Shown one piece after another: positions 1-8,200 of a stretch of DNA of 64,000 bases. The DNA comes from JAGVSR01 sp964458265 (lineage in GTDB: Bacteria > Pseudomonadota > Alphaproteobacteria > Rhizobiales > Hyphomicrobiaceae), in NCBI GenBank assembly GCA_964458265.1, contig CAYWIF010000002.1:62001-126000 (forward strand), in the 5' to 3' direction. The position numbers and the translations under genes are program-made. Numbering within the stretch: position 1 is the first letter of the stretch; each line of letters opens with the position of its first letter. Below the pieces are notes generated by a model. It saw nothing but the letters and a program-made list of their open reading frames with translations, was not told the origin of the DNA and did no database searches.

Positions 1-474
1 CGCGGTATTCCGGTCATGTCCCACATTGGTTTGACCCCGCAGTCGATCAATGTCCTCGGCGGCTGGAAAACCCAGGGCCGCACGCGCGACGAGTGGGCGG
101 CCCTCGAGGAAGATGCCCGCATCGTTGCTGAGGCCGGAGCATTCGCCGTCGTGCTGGAAGCCATCGCCGGCCCCTTGGCGGAACGCATCACTGCGGCAAT
201 ACCCATCCCAACCATTGGCATCGGCGCCTCGGCCTCATGCGACGGCCAGATCCTCGTCATGGAGGACATGCTGGGCCTGAGCCCGCGCGTTCCCAAGTTC
301 GTCAAGGAGTTCGGCCGCATCGGCGCCGCCATCGAAGGCGCCATCAAGTCCTATTCGGAGGAAGTCCGCGCCGGCCGCTTCCCCGAACCGGCCCACGCCT
401 ACACGATGAAGGACGAAACCCCGCCACCCAAGCCGGCCAAAAAGCCGAAAAACCCTTCCAGCCGCGAGACTTGA
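1..474 (+). CDS. panB: 3-methyl-2-oxobutanoate hydroxymethyltransferase, C-terminal part (truncated by window start)
   Basis: Only the last 157 residues are present; the frame is open to base 1, so the N-terminus lies outside the window. PanB transfers a hydroxymethyl group from methylenetetrahydrofolate to 2-oxoisovalerate to give ketopantoate, the first committed step of pantothenate and CoA synthesis in the cytoplasm. Visible family features are PQSINVLGG followed by a basic stretch, the strand ending in AFAVVLEAI that carries the likely catalytic glutamate, and the glycine-rich PTIGIGAS loop followed by DGQILVMEDMLGL. The tail after AYTMKDE is a Pro/Lys-rich extension of about 20 residues with no family motif. 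It is followed after 123 bp by the TPR gene. Confidence 0.95.
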   Translation, partial: RGIPVMSHIGLTPQSINVLGGWKTQGRTRDEWAALEEDARIVAEAGAFAVVLEAIAGPLAERITAAIPIPTIGIGASASCDGQILVMEDMLGLSPRVPKFVKEFGRIGAAIEGAIKSYSEEVRAGRFPEPAHAYTMKDETPPPKPAKKPKNPSSRET

Positions 475-597
475 ACGTAGCGGCACTTCGGCAGATGCGC
501 GCCATCCGGCCTCGTCCGGCGAAAATCGGTTGCGCAGCCTGCCCCGGCCACTATCAATGCCCGCAAACATACGCCTGACACGAGGAAAACTGACCCC

Positions 598-1371
598 ATG
601 GTCGATAAAAACGACTCGTTGGCCCGCGAAATCGACGAGGAATTGCGGCGCGAGAAATTCGAAAAGTTGTGGGAGAAGTACGGCACGCTCGTACTCGCCG
701 CGGCCGCAGCGATCGTGATCGCGGTAGGTGGCTACCAGCTCTACGACCAGCACAAACGCAGTGTCGCGGCGGAAAATGGGGCGCGCTATGAGGCAGCGGT
801 CACGCTCGTCGAGCAATCCAAATCCGATGAGGCGCAGACCGCGCTCAATGAAATTATCTCAAGTGGCCACGCAGGTTATGCGTCGTTAGCGCAGTTGCAG
901 CTGGCCGGCATACACCTCAAGGCCAACCGTCCGAAGGACGCGCTCGCCATCTTCGAGGCGCTGGCGACGAGCCAGTCTGCCGACGCCGACATCAAGTCGT
1001 TTGCCCTCCTCCAGGCAGCCGCGTTGCGGCTGGGAGACGCCGACTTTACCGAGCTTCAGAATCGGCTCAAGCCGTTGGCGGATGGCGCCACGCCTTGGCG
1101 GCATCAGGCGCGCGAAATTCTCGGCGTGGCGGCCTTCAAGGCCGGCAAGTTCGATGAGGCCCGCGCGCTGTTGACGCCACTGCTCGCGGACCAGGAAACG
1201 CCCCGCGCGGCTATCGATCGTGTGCAGTTGATATTAAGCGCGATAGCCTCGTCCGAGTCCGGCAAATCGGCCCCGGTGACCGCGACACCTGCCCCGGCAG
1301 CGCCGCAAACGCCTGCCAAGGGTGAATCGACCCCGTCCGATGCCGGAAAACCGGCGGCGGAGGGCCAGTAA
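598..1371 (+). CDS. Membrane-anchored tetratricopeptide repeat protein, YfgM-like
   Basis: A 257-residue protein with a charged cytoplasmic N-terminus, one hydrophobic segment at about residues 28-46, and an Ala-rich helical periplasmic region of TPR-like pairs (about 60-215), ending in an Ala/Pro-rich low-complexity tail. This is the layout of the YfgM family, which in enterobacteria accompanies the SecYEG translocon and periplasmic chaperones; that role is known for the family and only inferred here. ATG 598 is preceded by AGGAAA. Its stop lies 10 bp before bamB, the same order seen in many proteobacteria (yfgM-bamB), so the two are probably co-transcribed. Confidence 0.8.
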   Translation: MVDKNDSLAREIDEELRREKFEKLWEKYGTLVLAAAAAIVIAVGGYQLYDQHKRSVAAENGARYEAAVTLVEQSKSDEAQTALNEIISSGHAGYASLAQLQLAGIHLKANRPKDALAIFEALATSQSADADIKSFALLQAAALRLGDADFTELQNRLKPLADGATPWRHQAREILGVAAFKAGKFDEARALLTPLLADQETPRAAIDRVQLILSAIASSESGKSAPVTATPAPAAPQTPAKGESTPSDAGKPAAEGQ

Positions 1372-1381
1372 GGAGACCGGA

Positions 1382-2794
1382 ATGCCCCGCCACCGCCACG
1401 TGCCGCGCGCGCTTGCCCTGATCGGGCTGAGCGCCTGTGCGTTGGCCGGTTGCTCGTCCGACAGCTTGCCGAGCCTGCCGTCCGTCGGCCAGTTGAACCC
1501 TTTCAAGGAGAAGCAGGCCCCGCTGCCTGGCCGGCGCATTCCCGTGTTGCCCGCCAACGAGAAAATTCCCGGCGAACTGGCGGACGCCACCGCCCCGATC
1601 GTCGTTCCGCCTCCCATCGCGGTCGAGGATTGGACACAGCCCGGCGGCGTGCCGTCGAACGTCATGGGCAATCTGGCACTGTCGGCCAGCCCCCGCGAAA
1701 TCTGGCGGGCGAACGCCGGCTCCGGCTCGAGCGGGAAGGGTCGCATCATCGCGAGCCCCATCGTGTTCGGCGGCCGTGTCTTCACCCTCGATTCCGAAGG
1801 CACCGCGACGGCATTCTCCATCTCCGGCGGCTCGCAGGTCTGGACGCAAAGTCTCGCACCCACCCCGCCCCAGACTGCTCAGGCAGGCGGCGGCTTTTCC
1901 AGCTTCACGACCGGCAGCCTTTTCTCACTCGGTGGCGGCGGCGACGGTGGCGGCTACGGCGGCGGCCTCGCGTCCGACAACGGCCGGCTTTACGGCGCCA
2001 CCGGATTTGGCGCCGTCATCGCCCTCGACCCGGCGACCGGCAAGCGCCTTTGGGAAAAGAATCTTGGCGCGCCCGTCCGCTCTTCACCGACCGCGGTGGC
2101 GGACCGCGTCTTCGTGCTGACGACCGAGGGCCGCTTCTATTGCCTCTCCGGCATTGACGGCGCCGAACTCTGGTCGGCGCGCGGCCTGCCGAGCCAGGCC
2201 TCGCTGTCGCTGAACGCAAGTCCTGCGGTCGAGGGTGAAATTGTCGCCGTCCCCTATCCGACCGGCGATGTCATCGGCCTCAAGATTGCGGACGGCAGCC
2301 CCGTCTGGTCGGAGAGCCTGACGCGCACGCGTTCCGAAAGCCAATTCGCCTCGATGACCGACGCTGCCCGTCCAGCTCTGGAAAACGGGGTGGTCTATGC
2401 GATCGGACACGCCGGACGCATGACCGCCACCAACGCCAAGACCGGCGAGCGCCTTTGGTCGCTCAACGCGCCGGGCTCGCAGACGCCTTGGGTCGCGGGT
2501 GAAAGCGTCTACGTCGTCGACACGCGCGCGCAGATCATGGCGGTGTCCAAGCGCGACGGTAAGATCCAGTGGACCACGAAATTGCCCGCAAGTGGCACGT
2601 GGTCAGGCCCCGTTCTCGCCGGCAATCAACTCTGGGCCGTGTCGTCGAAGGGCGTCCTCGCCGCCGTCGATCCGGTGGGCGGCCGCGTCATCGGCCAGCA
2701 GGACATCGGTGCAGCCTCCTACATCGCCCCCGTCGTCGCCGGCGGCCGCATGTACCTCCTGACCGACACCGCCAAGCTCATCGCCCTGCAGTGA
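1382..2794 (+). CDS. bamB: Outer membrane assembly lipoprotein BamB (PQQ-like beta-propeller)
   Basis: A 470-residue lipoprotein of the Bam complex, which folds beta-barrel proteins into the outer membrane. ATG 1382 was chosen over an in-frame start at 1322 because it follows AAGGAG and begins a lipoprotein signal peptide with lipobox LAGC at about residue 22. The body has repeated PQQ-like blades (for example LDPATGKRLWEK, VDTRAQIMAVSKRDGK, AVDPVGGRVIG). An unusual glycine-rich insert (about residues 182-198) sits in one early blade loop. The last codon overlaps the GTG start of the downstream methyltransferase. Confidence 0.88.
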   Translation: MPRHRHVPRALALIGLSACALAGCSSDSLPSLPSVGQLNPFKEKQAPLPGRRIPVLPANEKIPGELADATAPIVVPPPIAVEDWTQPGGVPSNVMGNLALSASPREIWRANAGSGSSGKGRIIASPIVFGGRVFTLDSEGTATAFSISGGSQVWTQSLAPTPPQTAQAGGGFSSFTTGSLFSLGGGGDGGGYGGGLASDNGRLYGATGFGAVIALDPATGKRLWEKNLGAPVRSSPTAVADRVFVLTTEGRFYCLSGIDGAELWSARGLPSQASLSLNASPAVEGEIVAVPYPTGDVIGLKIADGSPVWSESLTRTRSESQFASMTDAARPALENGVVYAIGHAGRMTATNAKTGERLWSLNAPGSQTPWVAGESVYVVDTRAQIMAVSKRDGKIQWTTKLPASGTWSGPVLAGNQLWAVSSKGVLAAVDPVGGRVIGQQDIGAASYIAPVVAGGRMYLLTDTAKLIALQ

Positions 2795-3924
2795 GCGACG
2801 CGCCGTCTGCCGCTGACGCATCAAGCCAGTTCGAAATCTTCCTCGTCGCCGTGCCTGGCCTCGAAGGCCCGCTCTGTGCCGAAGCCCGCGCGGCGGGCTT
2901 CAAGGCAAAAACTGTCACCGGTGGCGTATCGTTCAAAGGTCGATGGCCCGACGTCTGGCGTGCCAATCTCGAACTGCGCGGCCCCAGCCGCATCCTCGCC
3001 CGCCTCGACGAATTCCGCGTCGTGCATCTGGCGAAACTCGACACCCGCGCGCGCCAGGTGCCGTGGAAATCGGTGCTTCGGGCCGACATCCCTGTGCGTG
3101 TCGAAGCCTCATGCAAGTCGTCCCGCATCTATCACTCGGGCGCCGCCGCCGAACGCATCGCCCGCGCCATCCACGAAGAGCTGGGCGCTCCGATTGCAGA
3201 TGACGCAACGATCGTCGTCAAAGCCCGCATCGAGAACGACCTCTGCACCATCGCCGTCGACACCTCCGGCGAACCCCTCCACAAGCGCGGTCACAAGGAG
3301 GCCGTTGCCAAGGCGCCGATGCGCGAAACCATGGCCGCGCTGTTCCTGCGCCAGTGCGGCTACACCGGTGCCGAACCGGTCCTCGATCCAATGTGCGGCT
3401 CCGGCACGTTCGTCATCGAAGCCGCCGAGATCGCCGCTGGCCTGAAGCCCGGACGCTCGCGCAATTTTGCTTTCGAAATGTTGGCCACATTCGACGCCGC
3501 CGCCTGGAACGACATGCGCCGCGCATTATCCGTCACGCCGCCCGCCGTCCACCTTTTAGGCCGTGATCGCGATCCCGGCGCCATCCGCATGAGCCGCGCC
3601 AACGCCGAGCGCGCGGGCGTCTCCGGCTTCACCGATTTTGCCGAAGCCTCTGTCGACGACATGACACCGCCCGAAGGCCCTCCCGGCCTGGTCATCGTCA
3701 ACCCGCCCTACGGCGACCGCATCGGCGAAATCAACAAACTGCGCCCGCTGTACCGCGCTCTTGGACACACCCTGCTCACGCGCTTCTCCGGCTGGCGTAC
3801 CGGCCTCATCACCAGCGATGATGCCCTCGCCCAGGCCACTGGGCTGCCCTTCACGTTCCCAGCCGAGCCCGTCCTCCACGGCGGCTTGCGCATCAAGCTC
3901 TACCGCACGGCCGCGCTGCCCTAA
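2791..3924 (+). CDS. THUMP-domain class I SAM-dependent RNA methyltransferase (RlmL/RlmK-N type)
   Basis: A 377-residue protein. The GTG start at 2791 forms a GTGA overlap with the bamB stop. The N-terminal half (about residues 10-160) reads as a ferredoxin-like plus THUMP RNA-binding module; the C-terminal half is a Rossmann methyltransferase with motif I DPMCGSGTF and the amino-methylase motif NPPYGDR, which fits N2-methylguanosine formation in rRNA (23S G2445 in the enterobacterial enzyme). The exact base cannot be told from sequence. It is much shorter than enterobacterial RlmKL, having no second methyltransferase domain. The stop lies 3 bp from the stop of convergent prfC. Confidence 0.85.
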   Translation: MSDAPSAADASSQFEIFLVAVPGLEGPLCAEARAAGFKAKTVTGGVSFKGRWPDVWRANLELRGPSRILARLDEFRVVHLAKLDTRARQVPWKSVLRADIPVRVEASCKSSRIYHSGAAAERIARAIHEELGAPIADDATIVVKARIENDLCTIAVDTSGEPLHKRGHKEAVAKAPMRETMAALFLRQCGYTGAEPVLDPMCGSGTFVIEAAEIAAGLKPGRSRNFAFEMLATFDAAAWNDMRRALSVTPPAVHLLGRDRDPGAIRMSRANAERAGVSGFTDFAEASVDDMTPPEGPPGLVIVNPPYGDRIGEINKLRPLYRALGHTLLTRFSGWRTGLITSDDALAQATGLPFTFPAEPVLHGGLRIKLYRTAALP

Positions 3925-3927
3925 CGT

Positions 3928-5517
3928 TCACGACGCCGCCTGACCGTCGTTCGTCTTGATGTCCTGGAATTTGATCGCCGGGTTCTTGTCTGTCGCCCAG
4001 CCCAGACTGAATTGGCTCTGCGCCATGAACACGCGGTCCCCGTCGAGATCGGTCGCGATTGCCAACTTGTTTTTCGCCGCGAACGCTTCCAGCGCCACCT
4101 TGTCGTCGGACGAGAACCAACGCACCACTTCGTAAGGGCAGCTCTCGAACACGACCGGCAGATTGTATTCGTTGGTCAGCCGGTCCGCGAGCACGTCGAG
4201 CTGCAGTGCGCCGATGACGCCGACGATCGGCTGCGACCCGTCGACCGGGTTGAACACTTGCACGACGCCTTCTTCCGCCATTTCCATCAGCGCTTCACGC
4301 AATTTCTTGGCGCGGATCGCATCCTCCAGCCGCACGCGCCGCAAAATTTCCGGCGCAAAGCTCGGAATGCCGAGGAACGTAATCTCCTCCCCCTCGGTCA
4401 GAGCGTCACCAATCCGCAAGAGGCCGCGGTTCGGAATGCCGACCACGTCGCCCGCATAGGCTTCTTCCGCCAGCGACCTGTCCTGCGCGAAAAAGAACTG
4501 CGGCGCGGACAGCACCAGCGTCTTATCCGATCGCACGATTTTAACCCGCATGCCCCGATTAAGCTTCCCCGACACCACCCGCATGAACGCCATGCGGTCC
4601 CGATGGTTCGGGTCCATGTTTGCCTGGATCTTGAAGATGATCCCGCTCATGCGCGGCTCGTCGGCCTCAACCGTCCGAGTGGCAGCGCGCAGGCTGCGTG
4701 GCGGCGGCGCGAACGCAACCAGCGCATCCAACAGATGCCGCACGCCGAAGTTCTTCAACGCCGACCCGAAATAAACCGGCGTCAGCGTGCCATGCCGGAA
4801 AGCGTCCAGATCGAACGTGTTGCACGCCTCCGCGACCAGCGCGACCTCGTCCCGCCAACGCTCCAACGCACCGTCTTCCGTCAGCAGTGTCTCGAACACC
4901 GGATCGTCCGGACCCGACACCGGCACGTCCACGCCCTCGTCGTCCAGCCGCGTGATACGGGGCTTGTAGAGATCGTACGTTCCGCGAAATTCGCGGCCCC
5001 GCCCGATCGGCCAATTCATCGGCGCGGTATCGAGCGCCAGGATGTTGGCAATCTCGTCGAGGAGCTCGATCGGCTCGCGCGTCTCCCGGTCGAGCTTGTT
5101 GATGAACGTCACGATGGGTATGTCGCGCAACCGGCAGATTTCGAACAGCTTGCGCGTCCGGCTCTCGATGCCCTTGGCCGCGTCGATCACCATGATGGCG
5201 CTGTCGACCGCCGTCAGCGTGCGATAGGTCTGGTCGGAAAAGTCTTCATGGCCCGGCGTGTCGAGCAGGTTCAGAACCGCATCGCCGTACTCGAACGTCA
5301 TAACGGACGTCACAACCGAAATGCCGCGCGCCCGCTCGATCGCCATCCAGTCGGACCGCGTGTTCTGCTTGTCCTTCTTCGCCTTGACTTGGCCAGCAAG
5401 CTGGATTGCCCCTCCGAACAGAAGAAGCTTTTCGGTCAGCGTCGTCTTGCCCGCGTCGGGATGCGAAATGATCGCGAACGTACGCCGCCGCGCGATCTCG
5501 CGCTGCAGTAATGACAT
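3928..5517 (-). CDS. prfC: Peptide chain release factor 3 (translational GTPase)
   Basis: A 529-residue GTPase that removes RF1/RF2 from the ribosome after peptide release. G motifs are intact: SHPDAGKTT (P-loop), DTPGHEDFSDQTYRTL (G3) and NKLDRE (G4), followed by domain II and the RF3 C-terminal domain. The frame stays open upstream to a GTG at 5586, which would add 23 low-complexity residues; ATG 5517 gives the same length as the E. coli protein and starts about ten residues before the conserved RRTFAIISH, so it is preferred. It converges with the methyltransferase gene. The leader region contains a strong hairpin (see 5735-5767). Confidence 0.93.
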   Translation of the reverse strand: MSLLQREIARRRTFAIISHPDAGKTTLTEKLLLFGGAIQLAGQVKAKKDKQNTRSDWMAIERARGISVVTSVMTFEYGDAVLNLLDTPGHEDFSDQTYRTLTAVDSAIMVIDAAKGIESRTRKLFEICRLRDIPIVTFINKLDRETREPIELLDEIANILALDTAPMNWPIGRGREFRGTYDLYKPRITRLDDEGVDVPVSGPDDPVFETLLTEDGALERWRDEVALVAEACNTFDLDAFRHGTLTPVYFGSALKNFGVRHLLDALVAFAPPPRSLRAATRTVEADEPRMSGIIFKIQANMDPNHRDRMAFMRVVSGKLNRGMRVKIVRSDKTLVLSAPQFFFAQDRSLAEEAYAGDVVGIPNRGLLRIGDALTEGEEITFLGIPSFAPEILRRVRLEDAIRAKKLREALMEMAEEGVVQVFNPVDGSQPIVGVIGALQLDVLADRLTNEYNLPVVFESCPYEVVRWFSSDDKVALEAFAAKNKLAIATDLDGDRVFMAQSQFSLGWATDKNPAIKFQDIKTNDGQAAS

Positions 5518-5996
5518 GGGCGGACCGCCCGCCTGATGGGCGCTTGCCGTCGCCAATTCGCCATTTGTGCGTGCGTCGTCGGACACGTCCCGCCCCGTCG
5601 CCTGAGTTGGAATTGCAGCCGGCGGAATGAGCCCTTCTGGAGGGCGAACGGACAGCGATCCGGCGGCGCTGGCACCCTATACATGGTTCGGGTGAGCCGG
5701 TCACCTGCACCGGCCGGCAGCCGCCAAAAACGAAGCCGGGCGGACCCTTCTGCAAGGTCCGCCCGGCCATTCGGCCTCGTCGAGTTTACGCAGCACTGTC
5801 AGGACGGGGCATTCTGCAATCTTCGAACAGCTGGTACTCCAAAACGCGAACGCAACGCACACCACTCATTCCGGCCATCCGCATGTCGCAGATGCCAGGA
5901 GAACGTGACACCCCTGCGTTGCATTCCAATTGAGTCTAACGCCGTCTGTGGAAAACCCCGCAACTGGCGGAATCATCTCGGAAAGAGTTACGATGG
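5518..5996. other. Intergenic region between divergent prfC and the adenylate cyclase gene
   Basis: About 480 bp with no convincing protein-coding frame. It holds the divergent promoters by position, two inverted repeats at 5696-5714 and 5735-5767, and a T-tract after the second one when read on the minus strand. I could not match it to 4.5S RNA, tmRNA, RNase P RNA or a tRNA. Confidence 0.6.
5735..5767 (-). terminator. Perfect 12-bp hairpin followed by a T-tract on the minus strand (prfC leader)
   Basis: GCCGGGCGGACC (5735-5746) pairs perfectly with GGTCCGCCCGGC (5756-5767) around a 9-nt loop. Read on the minus strand the stem is followed by TTCGTTTTTGG, which is intrinsic-terminator-like. 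No minus-strand gene lies upstream of it, so it would act as a leader attenuator of prfC, the end of an unannotated small RNA, or simply a barrier between divergent units. Confidence 0.45.
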
Positions 5997-8192
5997 GTGT
6001 CGGTATGGGGAAATTGGACCGTGGGGCGACGGCAGCCGTTGTATGTGGTTCTGATGGGGGCGGTGCTCGTGACCGCCCTGGCGCTGCGCATTTTCGATCC
6101 CACCCCCGTAGCGCGTATGCGGCTCGCCGTGTTCGACAGCATGCTGGCGAGTGCGCCGCGCCCCGTCGATGAAACTTTCCCTGTCCGGGTCCTGGACATT
6201 GACGAAGCCTCCCTCGCCGAACTCGGCCAATGGCCGTGGCCGCGGACCCGCCTCGCCGAAATCATCGACCGCCTGCGCGACGCCGGCGCCCGCACCATCA
6301 CCCTCGACCTGATCCTCGCCGAACCGGATCGTTGGAACCCGTCCAACGTCGCCAAGGAATTGGAGCGGATACCCGGTCTCGAACCGCTCGGTCAGAAAGC
6401 GGCGAGCTTGCCCTCCAACGACGATATTCTGGCTGCATCGATCGCCAAGGCGCCCGTCGTTATCGGCTTCGCCGGCGACCGCACCGTCACCCGGCAACTG
6501 CCCGAACCCCGCGCCCCTTTCGCCTTCGCCGGCGATGACCCGAAACCTTTCGTGCCCGGCTTCGAAGGCGGCGTCGGCCCCCTGCCGGTGCTGGCGGCAA
6601 AGACAAGTGGAATCGGCGCCGTCAACTGGCTGCCCGAAACGGACCAGGTCATCCGCCGCGTGCCGCTGCTCGTCACGGCTGCGGGCACGCTCTATCCGTC
6701 CCTTTCACTCGAAACCATTCGCATCGCGCAAGGCCCGTCCACCACGGTTCTCGTCCGCTCTTCGGGCGCAAGCGGCATCCTCTCTTTCGGCGAGAAAACC
6801 GGCGTGGACAGCATCCGCGCCGGCGAGGTGATCTTGCCGACCGACGCCCACGGCGAACTCTGGCTGAAATTCGCACCCACCGATCCGCGCCGCACCATTT
6901 CTGCCCGCGATCTGCTGGCGGGAAAGATCGGCAAATCGGAGATCGAAGGCCGCTTCATCTTCATCGGTACCAGCGCCACCGGACTGATGGACCTGCGTAC
7001 GACGCCGCTCGTCGCGGCACTCCCCGGCGTCGAAGTCCACGCGCAGGCTCTCGAACAAATGCTGTCCAACGATCATCTCGTGCGCCCGGCCTGGGCGACG
7101 GGTGCCGAACTGACATTCCTGGCGATAGCGGGGCTGCTCTCTGCTCTGCTCATTTCTCAATCGCAAACCGTTGCCCGCTATATCGCAAACTCCGGCGCCG
7201 CCGCCGCCGCCATTCTCACCGTTGCCGCCGTCATCTCAGTCGTTGCGCTGTCCCTTGTTGCCTACCGCAACGGTCTGCTAATTGACCCCATCTATCCATC
7301 CCTTGCGCTCCTCGCGGTCTATCTGGTCGGCTCCTTGACGAGTTACGTCCGCTCCGAAGCCGACCGCGCCCGTATCCGCTCCGCCTTCGGCCACTACGTC
7401 TCACCCACCGTCGTCGAGGAACTGGCGGTCTCCCCGGAACGCCTGCGCCTCGGCGGCGAGAGCCGCGACGTGACACTCCTGTTCGCCGACGTCAGAGGCT
7501 TTTCTCGCCTTTCCGAAGGCATGGAAGCCGAACAACTCGTCCGCTTCGTCAACACACTCTTCACGCCGCTTGCCGACGAGATTCTTTCCCATCGCGGTAC
7601 CATCGATAAATTCATGGGCGATGCGGTCATGGCGTTTTGGAATGCGCCGCTGGCCGACGCCGACCACGCCCGCCAGGCGTGCCGCACTGCGTTGGCCATG
7701 CAGCGAGCCATCATCGCGCTGAATGCCGAACGTCCCGAAACCGTCGAACCCATCCGGCTCGGTATCGGTCTCAACACCGGCGCTTGTGTCGTCGGCAACG
7801 TCGGCTCGCCGCAGCGCTTCGACTATTCGGTGCTGGGCGACGTCGTGAACACCGCCTCCCGCATCGAGGAAATGACCAAAACATACGGCACACCGATCAT
7901 CGTCGGTGAGGACACCGCCGCCGGCGCGCCCGATTTCGCGCTTGTCGAAATCGGCACGGCACCTCTTCGCGGCAAAGACCGGCCCGAAAAACTCTTCGCG
8001 CTCGTCGGTGACGAAGCGCTGGCCGCCGATCCAGGCTGGAAAGAATTCGAAGTTCGCTTTGCGGCATTCGCCAAAGCAATGGCGGCGGGCGACATCCCTG
8101 CCGCCCGCCGCCAGATTATTTCTGCGCAATCCCTGAATATCCCGGCGGCCGCGCCGCTGCTTCAGGCAACAGCCAGCCGCCTGCCGGTCTAA
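5997..8192 (+). CDS. CHASE2-domain adenylate cyclase (class III), membrane receptor
   Basis: A 731-residue protein from a GTG start. One N-terminal membrane segment (about 9-31) leads to a large periplasmic CHASE2 sensor domain (about 35-345; VRVLDIDEASLAELGQWPWPR and DLILAEPDR are typical). Three more membrane segments (about 370-450) and a class III cyclase domain (about 475-650) follow. Catalytic features are intact: metal aspartates in FADVRGF and MGDAVMAFW, the adenine-selecting lysine in TIDKFMGD, and LGDVVNTASRIE with the transition-state Asn/Arg pair. It should make cAMP in response to an envelope signal. It ends 8 bp from the stop of the convergent FecR gene. Confidence 0.9.
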   Translation: MSVWGNWTVGRRQPLYVVLMGAVLVTALALRIFDPTPVARMRLAVFDSMLASAPRPVDETFPVRVLDIDEASLAELGQWPWPRTRLAEIIDRLRDAGARTITLDLILAEPDRWNPSNVAKELERIPGLEPLGQKAASLPSNDDILAASIAKAPVVIGFAGDRTVTRQLPEPRAPFAFAGDDPKPFVPGFEGGVGPLPVLAAKTSGIGAVNWLPETDQVIRRVPLLVTAAGTLYPSLSLETIRIAQGPSTTVLVRSSGASGILSFGEKTGVDSIRAGEVILPTDAHGELWLKFAPTDPRRTISARDLLAGKIGKSEIEGRFIFIGTSATGLMDLRTTPLVAALPGVEVHAQALEQMLSNDHLVRPAWATGAELTFLAIAGLLSALLISQSQTVARYIANSGAAAAAILTVAAVISVVALSLVAYRNGLLIDPIYPSLALLAVYLVGSLTSYVRSEADRARIRSAFGHYVSPTVVEELAVSPERLRLGGESRDVTLLFADVRGFSRLSEGMEAEQLVRFVNTLFTPLADEILSHRGTIDKFMGDAVMAFWNAPLADADHARQACRTALAMQRAIIALNAERPETVEPIRLGIGLNTGACVVGNVGSPQRFDYSVLGDVVNTASRIEEMTKTYGTPIIVGEDTAAGAPDFALVEIGTAPLRGKDRPEKLFALVGDEALAADPGWKEFEVRFAAFAKAMAAGDIPAARRQIISAQSLNIPAAAPLLQATASRLPV

Positions 8193-8200
8193 TCGTCCGG

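Noticed and set aside
4012..5511. Plus-strand open frame of 499 codons over prfC
   Set aside because: Arg/His-rich shadow of prfC; all G motifs are on the other strand.
5640..5770. Structured RNA such as 4.5S RNA, tmRNA or a known riboswitch in the prfC leader
   Set aside because: Hairpins are present but I found none of the conserved sequence signatures of those RNAs.
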